A stretch of DNA of 59,761 nt from Pseudobdellovibrionaceae bacterium (GCA_013359135.1 JABWCN010000028.1:1-59761), one strand, 5' to 3'; positions 45,122 to 54,815 are shown, numbered from the stretch's first letter. Notes: generated by a model not told the origin, from the letters alone. Numbers and translations: made by a program.

Positions 45122-45322
45122 AACTCTCCCCCAGCGCACATTATCGTAACATCACTTTGTAAAAGTATCAGGCAATTGTAAAAAAGGTCAATATTTCAGG
45201 TCTAAAGTCCTTTTTTGAAGTGTCTCAAAACTAGATTTTTATTTTTTTCTCTCATGTCTCGGCAAAAAACGGGCGATAATAAATTCAAATAATAAAAACA
45301 AATTTTATGATTTGGAGGAAAG

Positions 45323-45511
45323 ATGAAAAAGTTTTTAGGTAGATTGAAGAGAAATGTTGTAAAAAATCAAAAAGGACAAGGAATGGTAGAATACATTCTA
45401 TTACTAGTTGTTATTATTGGACTTGTAATGGCATTCAAAACTCCAATTAAAAGAATGTTTGATAGTGCTGTTGGTAAGGCAGAATCAGGCGTTAATGACG
45501 TAATTCAATAA
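45323..45511 (+). CDS. flp: Flp-type pilin
   Basis: A 62-residue prepilin with a basic leader (to about residue 20), cleavage after the Gly in QKGQG, then MVEYILLLVVIIGLV with the glutamate at mature position 3-5 and the Flp Glu-Tyr pair, and a helical tail. Flp pilins form the Tad pilus fibre after cutting by a prepilin peptidase. It is the first gene of the Tad cluster, with a TTTGGAGGAAAG site. Confidence 0.92.
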   Translation: MKKFLGRLKRNVVKNQKGQGMVEYILLLVVIIGLVMAFKTPIKRMFDSAVGKAESGVNDVIQ

Positions 45512-45529
45512 TAAAAGGGAATATAAAAA

Positions 45530-45721
45530 ATGACGGTAGAATACGTTCTACTTATAGTTTGCTTTTTTATGATCAGTCTCAAGTTTTTCTTTTCAGCACC
45601 TAGAGACGCTTTCAGAGACTACGGTCCTGTGTTAGCAGCTAGGGTCGAAAAACACTTGGTGACTGGTCATGGTTTCAAGGTTCAGGATGGCCGCTCCCAC
45701 GAATGGGAAAAGGCTAGGTAA
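45530..45721 (+). CDS. Leaderless Flp-like minor pilin
   Basis: A 63-residue protein starting directly with TVEYVLLIVCFFMISLKFFF, which is like the mature end of an Flp pilin (VEY motif) with Met where the cleavage Gly would be. In-frame stops lie immediately upstream, so no leader can be encoded. The remaining 40 residues are polar. It lies 18 bases after the pilin gene. It could be a signal-less membrane protein of the pilus or a minor subunit that skips peptidase processing. Confidence 0.65.
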   Translation: MTVEYVLLIVCFFMISLKFFFSAPRDAFRDYGPVLAARVEKHLVTGHGFKVQDGRSHEWEKAR

Positions 45722-45774
45722 TTTAGATAACAAAGAGAAAATTTTTTCTCTTAAATTACGGAAGAGTTTTTAAG

Positions 45775-46038
45775 ATGAGATCAGCAAAAAAAAAATCAAA
45801 TCAAGCCGGCCAGTTTGTGATTGAAGCTGTTTTGATTTTGTTTCTTTCAGTCATGCTATTCACGGCTCTTGTGAAGTCATTCAAAGATAAAGAAATTATA
45901 GAAAACATATTAACTAAACCTTGGAGTAAAATTGCGGGAATGCTTGAAAATGGTGCCTGGGGAGATCCTGCTGCAACGAGAGCAATTCATCCTAATAATC
46001 ATGAAAATGTGGCGACATTAAAACAAAATGGAATCTAA
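45775..46038 (+). CDS. Minor pilin-like protein (TadE/F-type)
   Basis: An 87-residue protein with a basic leader (RSAKKKSNQAG), a cleavage-like G followed by QFVIEAVLILFLSV with E at position 5, and a soluble tail of about 50 residues. This fits a prepilin-type pseudopilin. Its end overlaps an upstream ATG candidate of the next gene, so the pilin genes are coupled. Confidence 0.7.
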   Translation: MRSAKKKSNQAGQFVIEAVLILFLSVMLFTALVKSFKDKEIIENILTKPWSKIAGMLENGAWGDPAATRAIHPNNHENVATLKQNGI

Positions 46039-46060
46039 ACTTTTTAGAAAAGGTTATGTC

Positions 46061-46702
46061 ATGCCTGCGAAAAAAAATATAATAAAACTTAATCAAAATG
46101 GATTTCTTACTATTGATTTTAGTTTTGCTATTTTATTTTCAGTAGGAATTAGTGTGATTTTTTTTGTGCTAGCTTTTACACTTTCTACAGCTGAAATAGC
46201 CCAATATATTGCTTTTTCAATTGGAAGAACTTATTCCGCAGGCCATGTAAATAGAGAGTCTCAAAAAGAATTGGCAAACTTGAAATGGAATCAATTGATG
46301 AACCAATCGCGAATGGGTAAACTTTTTAAACAAGGATGGTTTGAACTTAGTAAAGATAATCCGTTTATTCGAAGCGGGCATCAAGGGGAAATTTTCACAG
46401 GATACACATCTCAACCAGAAGGATTGAGGCTAATAACAACAGGTGTGAGACTTGTTTTTAAGACTAATCTTTTTGATTTGAAACTTGGAAATTTAGGAAG
46501 TACTAACCCTACAGGTGAAACTTTCACTGCCAAGGTTACAGGATTTATGATGAGAAATCCCAATCAAGAAGAATGTCAAAACTTTATGGAAGTCCAAAAG
46601 CGTCATCGTGCAATAATTGAATTAGATAAAAGATACCAAAACTATGATCGATCTCCAGGAAGTAACGAAAAGTATGCACCAATGGAGGATAATGGATGTT
46701 AA
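46061..46702 (+). CDS. TadE/TadF-like pseudopilin
   Basis: About 213 residues. After the leader (PAKKNIIKLNQNG) comes FLTIDFSFAILFSVGISVIFF, a prepilin-like hydrophobic helix with Asp instead of Glu at position 5, then a soluble domain (FSIGRTYSAGHVNRESQKEL onward). I chose the ATG at 46061 because AAAAGG lies at good distance. The ATG at 46028 overlaps the previous gene and has no site. It overlaps the next gene by 7 bases. Confidence 0.65.
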   Translation: MPAKKNIIKLNQNGFLTIDFSFAILFSVGISVIFFVLAFTLSTAEIAQYIAFSIGRTYSAGHVNRESQKELANLKWNQLMNQSRMGKLFKQGWFELSKDNPFIRSGHQGEIFTGYTSQPEGLRLITTGVRLVFKTNLFDLKLGNLGSTNPTGETFTAKVTGFMMRNPNQEECQNFMEVQKRHRAIIELDKRYQNYDRSPGSNEKYAPMEDNGC

Positions 46703-47214
46703 AAAGTAATAAAGGCATGGCGGCCCTTGAGGTCGTTGCTATTTTTGCTGTCATTATGATTCTTTTCAATTTTAGTCTTGGATTTTTTGGTGTTGTTCAT
46801 ACTGGGATTCTAAAAAGTATTGCAGCCAGAAACTATGCTTTTGAGACATACAGATTTAGATCTAATTTAGATTTCTTTTGGCGGGAAAACACTCCCACAA
46901 TTTCTAAGTTTCGTCTTTTCGGTAATCGCTTTCACGGTGTTACTTCAGAGTATCTTGGATCAGATGATTGGGTAGCAACGGCTAGACCTATTTCCTTTGT
47001 TTCTTCATTTGGTGGGACTAATGAAGATGGAGATGATATGAGTCGAACGCCAAGCACAGATGCTAATCGACCACTTCATAATTCAAAAATTTTCTCTATT
47101 AAAGATGATGGAAAGCCTTTATTAGATGAAAAAGATCAGTATCAAGCCTTTCCTGTTTGGATTAAGCCTGTTTATGGTATCTGCATCAATGCTAAATGCG
47201 CTCCTGTACCATAG
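46696..47214 (+). CDS. TadE-like pseudopilin
   Basis: A 172-residue protein with a short basic leader (LKSNKG), then MAALEVVAIFAVIMILFNFS with E at mature position 5, and a soluble domain of about 140 residues. The ATG lies inside the end of the gene upstream, so it is translationally coupled. It probably caps or primes the Tad pilus; no catalytic feature. Confidence 0.65.
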   Translation: MLKSNKGMAALEVVAIFAVIMILFNFSLGFFGVVHTGILKSIAARNYAFETYRFRSNLDFFWRENTPTISKFRLFGNRFHGVTSEYLGSDDWVATARPISFVSSFGGTNEDGDDMSRTPSTDANRPLHNSKIFSIKDDGKPLLDEKDQYQAFPVWIKPVYGICINAKCAPVP

Positions 47215-47307
47215 TCTACATTATTACTAGAACAATTTAAATTTTTTAAAAATCACCGATAAAAATAAGAGTGAAAAGTATTTTTACTTTAATCAGGAGT
47301 TGTACAC

Positions 47308-48162
47308 ATGGGAAATGAATCCAAAAATTTATGGATATCAATATTTGCAGGAGTCTTTGCAGCCTTCATGATTTATAGTTATTCCCAAGAACAAAAAAAA
47401 GCAGTCAATCAACAGTTAGGACAAAAAAAAGTTGTTGTTGTTGCAAAAGAAGATATTGCTGAAATGACAACTGTCTACGATTCTATGTTAGAAACTAAAA
47501 CTTTTCCCAATGATTACGTGCCAGAAGGAAGCTATGTTAATGTCCAAGAAATAGTTGGTAATGTGGCAGCGATTCCAATTAAGAAGGGACAACCGATTTT
47601 AAAAAATCATTTGTATTCTCCAGGTGCCGATACGGGAATAGCCTTGCAAGTTGCACCAACGAAAAGAGCGATATCAATACCAATTGATGAGACTCGAGGT
47701 GTTTCAAAGCTGATTCGCCCTGGTGATCGAATTGATATTTTTGTAGCTCTTGATATTGGAAAAGGAGCAGCTCTTAGGAGAGAGAGTTTTCTGCTTATGC
47801 AGAATGTTGTTGTGTTAGCTACGGGTGTCTCAGTTCAGAACAATATCCCACGTCTTATTGAATATGATTCAACTGGGAAAAATGCCATACAAACCTCTCT
47901 CACAGGTGATACAAAATATAGTACTATCACTATAGAGACCGAGATAAAGGAAGCTCAGGATTTGGTATATATTTTGTCCACGTCGCCAGGAAATATATTT
48001 ATAACTTTAAGAAATCCAACGGATGGAACTGTTAAGCCAAGATTGCCGAGCTCAACCGCGGATTCAATCTTAGCAAGAGCCACTGAAGGCAACCTGTCTA
48101 ACGCTTCTGGAGGCTTGGCTCCTGTGAGTAGGCCTGAAGGATTAGGTAATAATGGAAGGTAA
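47308..48162 (+). CDS. cpaB: Tad pilus assembly protein CpaB/RcpC
   Basis: A 284-residue protein. An N-terminal membrane anchor (LWISIFAGVFAAFMIYSY) is followed by a SAF-type domain (about 45-105: VVVVAKEDIAEMTTVYDSML and GQPILKNHLYSPGAD) and the RcpC C-domain (RAISIPIDETRGVSKLIRPG, then DRIDIFVALDIG). It is periplasmic and modifies or steadies the secretin. The ATG has a CAGGAGTTGT site. It overlaps an upstream candidate start of the secretin gene. Confidence 0.9.
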   Translation: MGNESKNLWISIFAGVFAAFMIYSYSQEQKKAVNQQLGQKKVVVVAKEDIAEMTTVYDSMLETKTFPNDYVPEGSYVNVQEIVGNVAAIPIKKGQPILKNHLYSPGADTGIALQVAPTKRAISIPIDETRGVSKLIRPGDRIDIFVALDIGKGAALRRESFLLMQNVVVLATGVSVQNNIPRLIEYDSTGKNAIQTSLTGDTKYSTITIETEIKEAQDLVYILSTSPGNIFITLRNPTDGTVKPRLPSSTADSILARATEGNLSNASGGLAPVSRPEGLGNNGR

Positions 48163-48178
48163 TTTGAGGGGGAAAGAT

Positions 48179-49819
48179 ATGGCGATTAGTAGGAGAATAA
48201 GCTTCTCTTTAAAGTTTTTTCTGGTAGTGATTTTTTCACTTGTGGCAACTACAAAACAAAAACAATTTTTAATTTCTTTGTCTTTGCTGCCAAATGCTTT
48301 AGCTCAGGAAGATAGTTCACAACCAGGAGATGATGCTCCTGACTCTTCAGAAGAACATCTAGCGGCCGATACTACAGATGACTCTGTTTTTTCTACTGAA
48401 GGCACAGAACAATTCATCTCTTATAAACAGGCTGAGTATATCAATTTGACTTATGGAATTGAGGAAGACAAGAAGCTGCCACCTTTGCCAAAAAAAATTA
48501 AAATAGATGGAAGCTATAAAGGTTTTGTAAAATTAGAATACAACAAAAAAATGAATATTTTTAGATTTAAGCCATTAAGAGAAGGCTTTGGGACTTTAGT
48601 TATTTATGATGCTAAAAATAAGAAAAAGGTCGCCGAGTACCGTATTAATGTTAGAAAAAATAATCTAGACAAAGTGGTGATAGAGCTTAAGGGAATGCTT
48701 GCTGAGATAGACGGTATTAATATTAAAATTATTAACAACAAAGTAGTTATTGATGGTCAAGTTTTAACACCTAAAGATTTGATGAGAATTAAAAGTGTTT
48801 TAAGACAGTTTGGTGACAAAGTGGATAGCATTGTGACTGTAAATCCTATGGCCTATAAAAAAATATGTGAATTCATCATGAGGGATATTAACAATCCTGA
48901 AATTGAGTGTCGTGCAGCAAACGAGAAGATCATTCTACAAGGACAAGTTGGTAGTGAAGATGAGAAAGTAAAAGCAGAAATCATAGCAAAAGTCTATGTA
49001 CCCCCAGTATTTGTTGATCCATCGTGTGCTGATGGTACCATCAAATGTCCAAAGCCTGCAAATGATGGTATTATTAACATGCTAGCTATTAAAGAAGGTG
49101 CACCACCACCACCAAAAAAAATTGTTAAATTAAATATCCATTATGTAGAATTGAAAAAAGATTATTCAAAATCATTTCGTTTTGAGTGGGCTCCTAAAAT
49201 AAGTGATTCAACAAATACAAGTGTTTCTACTGGAGACTCTGGTGGAGGTATTGTCACCTCATTAACAGCAGTAATAAGTAATTTGTTACCAAAGCTTAAT
49301 TCTGCAAAAACTCATGGCCATGCTAGGGTTTTAGAAAGCACCTCATTCATGGTTAAAGATGGAGAGAAGGGGTCAATATCACAAACTATTGATGAGCCTT
49401 ACACAGTGATTGGAAAAGATAATTTACAAGGCACTGCTTTTACTCCCACAGGATTAACAGCTGTCATTACCCCTACAATTATTCAAGATAAATCAGGCAG
49501 TGTTGAGATGAAAATGGAGTTTCAAGTCAGTCAAAAAATTGGAGTGGTTGGTAATCAACCCGTTGTTTCAAAAAATGCATTGCAAACAGTTATTACTGTG
49601 AGAGATCGTCAGAGTGCTGCGGTTGGGGGACTGATTAAAAACTCAACGGACACAAACTATAACAGAGATCCGGCTTCCAATACACTTTTCAATGCATTAG
49701 CTGCTAAGGGAAACTCTAGGAATCAAAACCAATTTGTAGTGTTTGTAACTCCTGTCATCATGACCTCAACAAGCACTGACAGTGAAAAAATTAAATCTAA
49801 ATTTAAACTGCCTTACTAG
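48179..49819 (+). CDS. cpaC: Tad pilus secretin CpaC/RcpA
   Basis: A 546-residue outer-membrane pore for the Tad pilus. Signal region (SLKFFLVVIFSLVATTKQ), N-terminal pilus-type domain (about 60-150), BON-like segments (IKIINNKVVIDGQVL and KIILQGQVGSEDEK), then the secretin core (HARVLESTSFMVKDGEKG, TGLTAVITPTIIQD, and QSAAVGGLIKN). I chose the ATG at 48179 because GAGGGGGAAAG lies just upstream; an ATG at 48152 inside cpaB is also open. Confidence 0.9.
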   Translation: MAISRRISFSLKFFLVVIFSLVATTKQKQFLISLSLLPNALAQEDSSQPGDDAPDSSEEHLAADTTDDSVFSTEGTEQFISYKQAEYINLTYGIEEDKKLPPLPKKIKIDGSYKGFVKLEYNKKMNIFRFKPLREGFGTLVIYDAKNKKKVAEYRINVRKNNLDKVVIELKGMLAEIDGINIKIINNKVVIDGQVLTPKDLMRIKSVLRQFGDKVDSIVTVNPMAYKKICEFIMRDINNPEIECRAANEKIILQGQVGSEDEKVKAEIIAKVYVPPVFVDPSCADGTIKCPKPANDGIINMLAIKEGAPPPPKKIVKLNIHYVELKKDYSKSFRFEWAPKISDSTNTSVSTGDSGGGIVTSLTAVISNLLPKLNSAKTHGHARVLESTSFMVKDGEKGSISQTIDEPYTVIGKDNLQGTAFTPTGLTAVITPTIIQDKSGSVEMKMEFQVSQKIGVVGNQPVVSKNALQTVITVRDRQSAAVGGLIKNSTDTNYNRDPASNTLFNALAAKGNSRNQNQFVVFVTPVIMTSTSTDSEKIKSKFKLPY

Positions 49820-49950
49820 ACCTTTAAGTTCTAGTAGGGTAGGGCGTCTAACTGGATTAAAAACTAGTTTCTGCTCTACCTGAAAGAACTTGTCTCAAAA
49901 AAGCTCATAAATTAGCCGATAGTAAATAGTGGAATTATGAGGAGGCTCTT

Positions 49951-52161
49951 GTGGCTTTGAATCCAAATTGTGCCCTTATTGGTGTTATGGGTGGAAAAGG
50001 TGGAGTTGGTAAAAGTATTTTTGCTGCTAACTTTGCTCTAGCTTTAATGAATGAGCTAAGATCACAAGTTTTACTGGTAGATGCTGATTCAAAGACAATT
50101 GGTGACCAAAATGTTCTTTTGGGTTTAAAGCCAAATAAAACCATTAAAGAAGTTGTGGGAATGAGTACTGGTTTATCATCAACTCCGATGAATCAAATAG
50201 TAACACTTCACTCAAGTGGGTTAGCTTATCTAGGTGCAGTTAGAGGGCCAGAAGAAAAGTTAGAAGTTAATCCAGAGGCTGTCATGAGACAGATGGAGTT
50301 TTTTAGTAGACAATTTAAATTTATAGTTGTGGATCTTGGAAATGATATTGGTCCATTACAAAATGCTTTTCTATTGGAAGCCACAGCAGCTTTTGTAATC
50401 ACGACTCCTGAAATTTTAGTTGTGGCTCAGACTCAGAGGCTTATAAATGATTTGATGTCAGCAACTTTTCCAAAAGATATGTTTCAGTTAGTAATTAACA
50501 AAGTTTCAACTTCAGGGATTTCGCCTCAAGAAATAAGTAATTCTTTACGGATGCCTCCAATGGGAGTTATTCCACAAGATGATACAACGTCATCTACGTC
50601 TATTCAAAAGTTTACTCCTTTTGTTTTATCTCAACCCAAAGCTCCGATTACAGGAAGTTACTATGATATTGTTCGTAGATTGACGGGCGGAACACTGCAA
50701 CGCCTTAAAGCTTTAATTAAGCCTAAGGCAAATTCTTTAAATCCTACAGCGAGTTCAGGAGTTGAAGTTAATTCTAGCGCCAACAATAATCAAATCTCAT
50801 TAGACCCTCAAGTTCAATTACGCTTACGAGTTCATTCGGAATTACTAAGGTCACCAGAAATTAGTAAAATGATGAAAGAAACTTCGCAAGATGAAAGTCG
50901 TCAGAGTGAGATGCGTGAAAGAACTAAGAGAGAGATCACTCAAATTGTTGATAAGGAAGCTCCGGATCTTGCCCGTGATAAGCGTCAGCAACTAATTAAA
51001 GAAGTTTTAGAGGAAGCTTTGGGACTAGGTCCTTTAGAAGATTTGTTGGCAGACAAAGATGTTTCTGAAATTATGATCAATGGCTCAAAAAGAATTTTTG
51101 TAGAAAAAGGTGGAAGGCTGACACATTTAAAGGAAGTCCAGTTCACCTCTAATGATCATCTACGGAGAATAATAGAAAGAATTGTGACTCCATTAGGAAG
51201 ACAAATTAATAGTGCTTCACCTATGGTTGATGCGCGTTTACGTGATGGTTCAAGGGTAAACGCGATTATTGAGCCTTGCTCAATCGACGGTCCAGCAGTG
51301 ACCATTAGGAAATTTAAAAAAGGTGGAGTAACTCCAGAAAAATATGTTGAGTTTGGTTCGATGACTAAAAACATGATCGACTTTCTTAGAATTTGTGTCG
51401 AGAATGGTATGAATATTGTTATTTCTGGCGGTACAGGTTCAGGTAAAACGACTTTATTAAATATGATGTCTTCGTTTATCCCAACAACCGAAAGAATTGT
51501 AACTGTAGAAGATGCAGCGGAATTGCAATTGCAACAAGATCATGTTGTCAGACTAGAGACAAGACCTTCTTCAATGGAAGGAAGTCATGCCATTCATATC
51601 AGAGACCTTATAAAAAACGCCTTAAGGATGCGCCCTGATCGTATCGTGGTGGGCGAATGTCGTGACGGGGCAGCATTGGATATGCTGCAAGCCATGAATA
51701 CAGGTCATGATGGCTCGATGACCACAACGCATGCGAATAATGCCAAAGAGTGTGTTTCGCGTTTAGAGACCTTGTGTATGATGGCAGGGATGGATCTTCC
51801 AGCTAAAGCTATCAGAGAGCAAATTGCAAGTGCAGTTCATTTGATTGTTCAAGTCTCAAGACTCTCTGATGGATCACGTAAAGTTTTATCTATTACTGAG
51901 GTAGATGGAATACAAGGTGATGCTGTGACCTTAGCACCTATCTTTATATTTAAAGAAACAGGCTATGATGCTAAAAAGAAAATTTTAGGTAATTTCCAAC
52001 CCACAGGATATGTACCTAAAATTATCCAAAAATTAGCTGCGAAAAGTGTTATCGTACCTAAGGAGCTATTTATCGCAGAAGCACCTAAACCAAGTACTGT
52101 GTCAGGAGTACCTGGAAGTAATTCAGTAAACAGTACTGGGGTAGTGAAAAAAAGCAGCTAG
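49951..52161 (+). CDS. Fused Tad localisation protein and motor ATPase (TadZ/CpaE-CpaF)
   Basis: A 736-residue protein joining two normally separate Tad proteins. Residues about 1-245 are a ParA/MinD-like domain (GGKGGVGKSIFAANFALAL near 12, VLLVDADSKTIGDQ near 45), as in CpaE/TadZ, which positions the machine. A linker follows (about 245-330). Residues about 335-700 are the CpaF/TadA secretion ATPase: NMVISGG-type Walker A (GGTGSGKTTLLN near 493), VEDAAELQLQ, MRPDRIVVGECRDG, and MTTTHANN. No frame interruption occurs. The start is GTG with GAGGAGGCTCTT. It should both localise and drive the pilus. Confidence 0.92.
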   Translation: MALNPNCALIGVMGGKGGVGKSIFAANFALALMNELRSQVLLVDADSKTIGDQNVLLGLKPNKTIKEVVGMSTGLSSTPMNQIVTLHSSGLAYLGAVRGPEEKLEVNPEAVMRQMEFFSRQFKFIVVDLGNDIGPLQNAFLLEATAAFVITTPEILVVAQTQRLINDLMSATFPKDMFQLVINKVSTSGISPQEISNSLRMPPMGVIPQDDTTSSTSIQKFTPFVLSQPKAPITGSYYDIVRRLTGGTLQRLKALIKPKANSLNPTASSGVEVNSSANNNQISLDPQVQLRLRVHSELLRSPEISKMMKETSQDESRQSEMRERTKREITQIVDKEAPDLARDKRQQLIKEVLEEALGLGPLEDLLADKDVSEIMINGSKRIFVEKGGRLTHLKEVQFTSNDHLRRIIERIVTPLGRQINSASPMVDARLRDGSRVNAIIEPCSIDGPAVTIRKFKKGGVTPEKYVEFGSMTKNMIDFLRICVENGMNIVISGGTGSGKTTLLNMMSSFIPTTERIVTVEDAAELQLQQDHVVRLETRPSSMEGSHAIHIRDLIKNALRMRPDRIVVGECRDGAALDMLQAMNTGHDGSMTTTHANNAKECVSRLETLCMMAGMDLPAKAIREQIASAVHLIVQVSRLSDGSRKVLSITEVDGIQGDAVTLAPIFIFKETGYDAKKKILGNFQPTGYVPKIIQKLAAKSVIVPKELFIAEAPKPSTVSGVPGSNSVNSTGVVKKSS

Positions 52162-52207
52162 ACAAAATAAGAATATGTAGAACAAACTTTGGGAGAGATT
52201 TTTAGGC

Positions 52208-53083
52208 ATGGAATTTTTATTTAAACCATTTATTTTTATACCTCTTGTGACTATTGCCATAGCTATAGCCGTGTATAACTTTAGTGGTTTTTTTTCGAAA
52301 GTTTTTTCAAAAAAATCTGAAAACTCTAAAAATACAATTCTGGAGTATTACCGTCTTATGGGAGTTAGTGTTGATCCCAAAAAAATAACTTGGCTTCTTT
52401 ATGGTATGAGTTTTGGACTGGGGGCTGTATTCTTTTTTATTTTGTGGCCTAATATCATTCCAGGTTTGATTTTTGGAGTCAGTGTTGGTATTGCAGGATG
52501 GAACTTGCCACTATTACTTGTAAAAGCCAACTATGAAAGAAGATGTGGGAAGTTTGTAGAACAGATGGTTGATGGCCTTACTATTATGGCTAATGGTATT
52601 AAGACAGGTTCAAATCCAGTCCAGTCTATGCAGCGAGTGATTGAAATTATGGGAAATCCAATAAGTCAGGAGTTCCAAAATATAGTCAGTGAAACTCAAC
52701 TTGGGTCTAGTTTTGAAGAAGCTCTGACAAAGTTGGGTCAGAGAATTCCTCGACCTGATGTTCAAATGTTTGTTACTTCTATAAATATTCTAAAAGAAAC
52801 AGGTGGTAATTTAGCAGAAACATTTGAAACCATTGTCTATGTCATAAGAGAAAGACAAAAAATAGAGAAGAAAATTGAAGCCATCACTTCTAAAGGAGTT
52901 ATGCAAGGGATTATCGTTATGTTAGTTCCATTTATTATTTTTGTAGTATTTCTGTTTTTAGATCCAGCCTTCATTAGGCCAATGTATACTACGACTATGG
53001 GCTATATTTTGCTTTTTGTAATGCTAGTCCTGCAAGTAATTGGTGGAATTTGGATAAAAAAAATTGTTACAATTAAGGTATGA
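52208..53083 (+). CDS. tadB: Tad inner-membrane platform protein TadB
   Basis: A 291-residue protein. Helices near 8-25, 64-85 and 87-108 are followed by the T2SF domain (EQMVDGLTIMANGIKTGSNP through QMFVTSINILKETGGNLAETF) and two C-terminal helices (about 232-252 and 262-285). It binds the ATPase in the inner membrane. Tad systems normally have a second one (TadC). None follows here, since the next gene is the YD-repeat protein. Confidence 0.9.
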   Translation: MEFLFKPFIFIPLVTIAIAIAVYNFSGFFSKVFSKKSENSKNTILEYYRLMGVSVDPKKITWLLYGMSFGLGAVFFFILWPNIIPGLIFGVSVGIAGWNLPLLLVKANYERRCGKFVEQMVDGLTIMANGIKTGSNPVQSMQRVIEIMGNPISQEFQNIVSETQLGSSFEEALTKLGQRIPRPDVQMFVTSINILKETGGNLAETFETIVYVIRERQKIEKKIEAITSKGVMQGIIVMLVPFIIFVVFLFLDPAFIRPMYTTTMGYILLFVMLVLQVIGGIWIKKIVTIKV

Positions 53084-53116
53084 GATTTTTTTTGGATCTT
53101 TATTAAGGATGATAAA

Positions 53117-54805
53117 ATGAAATTTAGATTTTCAATAACTTCATGGGCTCACATCATTACATCGTCATTAGCTATAATTTTATTTTCGATCAACGCTAAA
53201 GCGATCGTAGATATGAAAAATGCGAATTACTCTAACACATGGACTGATTTCCATTTAGATGGAACAGGTTATGATTTAAAGCTTGAGCGGACTTACAACA
53301 GTAGAACTTTGTTTAACGGAATATTTGGTTTTGGTTGGTGTACTAACTTTGAGACCAAGTTAGATGTAACAAGCGAAAGTAATTTAAAGATCAAAGAGTG
53401 TGGAGCTGGTTCAGAGCTTGTGTTTTCACAACGGGAAATAAGTAAACAGGATGTGGAAAAAACTGTGGATTTTATTATTTCAAAAATGAAAGCAGAGAAA
53501 GTTGCAGGAAGAAATGATGAATTTTACAAAAAGAAGAAAGAAGAATTTTTAGAGTCTGACGATCTTAGAGCTTATGAAGCTAAGAAGTATGGAATGGCGA
53601 CAAAGTTAGTTGATGGAAGTAAGTTTTTGGCCAACGGAAAAGAAGTCGACTCAATTATCTTCAAGACAAGTTATTATGAGCGCACTTTGCCAGATGGATC
53701 AAAGCAAAGGTTTAACTCTCAAGGGCAATTGACCCATATGTATGACAAAAATGGAAATATGCTGAAACTTGAATATGATAAAGTGGGATTACTAAAAGAA
53801 GTAGCTGATACTAATGCTAGAAAACTTACGTTTAAGTATTATCCAAATAAAAAAGTTCACCAAATTCTTGGGCCAAATAGTTTAAAAGCTGAGTATCAAT
53901 ATCAAAATGTTGATGACCTTTCCTATTCAATTGATTCGAAAAAATACGCTACTAAATATAAATATGATGATTTACATAATTTAACAGATATTACCTTCAC
54001 TGATGGCTCAAAAGTAAGTATTAAGTATGATCAAAATAATGATTGGGTTATTGGTTTTGTAGATAGAGATAAATGTTCAGAGACTTACGGATATGAGGTG
54101 GATAAAAAAGATCCTAAGGGACATTTTTGGTCTACAGTTAAAAAAGTTTGTGGCAAAGAGACGGTGGCACAAAGTAAGTATGAATTTTGGCATAAACAAA
54201 AAGCCAATGGGGAGTATGTTTTATCTAGAGTTCTTTCCATAGAAAATGATAAAGAAGTAGATATTAGTTACCATGAAACTTTTGGTAGACCTATTTCTAT
54301 TCGTAAAAATGGTGAAAAAATGACCTATGAATATACACCAGATGGACTTGTAAAAAGTAAAACGACTAATAATGTGAAGTTAGCTTTTGAATATGGAGCT
54401 GCTATTAAAAAACCAACTAAAGTGTCTATTGAAAATTTCAATGAAAAAGGAAAAAAAGTAAATTCTCGCTTTACGAAGTTTCAATATGATACAAAGGGCA
54501 ATTTAAATTATGCAGAGAATTCCGATGGGCAAAAAATTGAGCTATCCTATGATAGCAAGGGAAGGATAACTCAGATTGTGGATCAGGCTAAAAAAGTAGT
54601 AAAACTTCAGTATGAAGAAAAGTATAATAAACCGGTGATAGTTGCTAGGCCGGGTTTAGGTAGCATTAAGGTCGCTTATAAGGCCAATGGAGACATTAGT
54701 AAAGTTGACAGTAAAGAAGGCCCTAGTGTGGCCATGCAAGTTGCAAGTACCTTTAATAACTTACTTGATATCATTGCCCCTGCAACTCAGGAACTTTTCT
54801 TATAG
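53117..54805 (+). CDS. YD-repeat (RHS-like) wall protein, candidate Bd0109 homologue of the hit locus
   Basis: A 562-residue protein with a signal peptide (WAHIITSSLAIILFSINAKA). The N-terminal module resembles DUF6531 (LDGTGYDLKLERTYNSRTLF, then GFGWCTNFETKLDV). YD repeats follow (YDKNGNMLKLEYDKVGLLKE, YDDLHNLTDITFTDGSK, YDSKGRITQIVDQAKK). No toxin-type C-terminal domain is present, so it is a structural shell protein in the periplasm or wall. In B. bacteriovorus the RHS-like Bd0109 sits between the Tad genes and Bd0108 and is linked to pilus state and prey-independent growth. The match here is by domain type and order only. Confidence 0.75.
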   Translation: MKFRFSITSWAHIITSSLAIILFSINAKAIVDMKNANYSNTWTDFHLDGTGYDLKLERTYNSRTLFNGIFGFGWCTNFETKLDVTSESNLKIKECGAGSELVFSQREISKQDVEKTVDFIISKMKAEKVAGRNDEFYKKKKEEFLESDDLRAYEAKKYGMATKLVDGSKFLANGKEVDSIIFKTSYYERTLPDGSKQRFNSQGQLTHMYDKNGNMLKLEYDKVGLLKEVADTNARKLTFKYYPNKKVHQILGPNSLKAEYQYQNVDDLSYSIDSKKYATKYKYDDLHNLTDITFTDGSKVSIKYDQNNDWVIGFVDRDKCSETYGYEVDKKDPKGHFWSTVKKVCGKETVAQSKYEFWHKQKANGEYVLSRVLSIENDKEVDISYHETFGRPISIRKNGEKMTYEYTPDGLVKSKTTNNVKLAFEYGAAIKKPTKVSIENFNEKGKKVNSRFTKFQYDTKGNLNYAENSDGQKIELSYDSKGRITQIVDQAKKVVKLQYEEKYNKPVIVARPGLGSIKVAYKANGDISKVDSKEGPSVAMQVASTFNNLLDIIAPATQELFL

Positions 54806-54815
54806 GAGTTAAATT

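Noticed and set aside
53117-54805. RHS toxin reading of the YD-repeat gene
   Set aside because: The repeats run nearly to the end with no C-terminal toxin domain, and no immunity gene follows.
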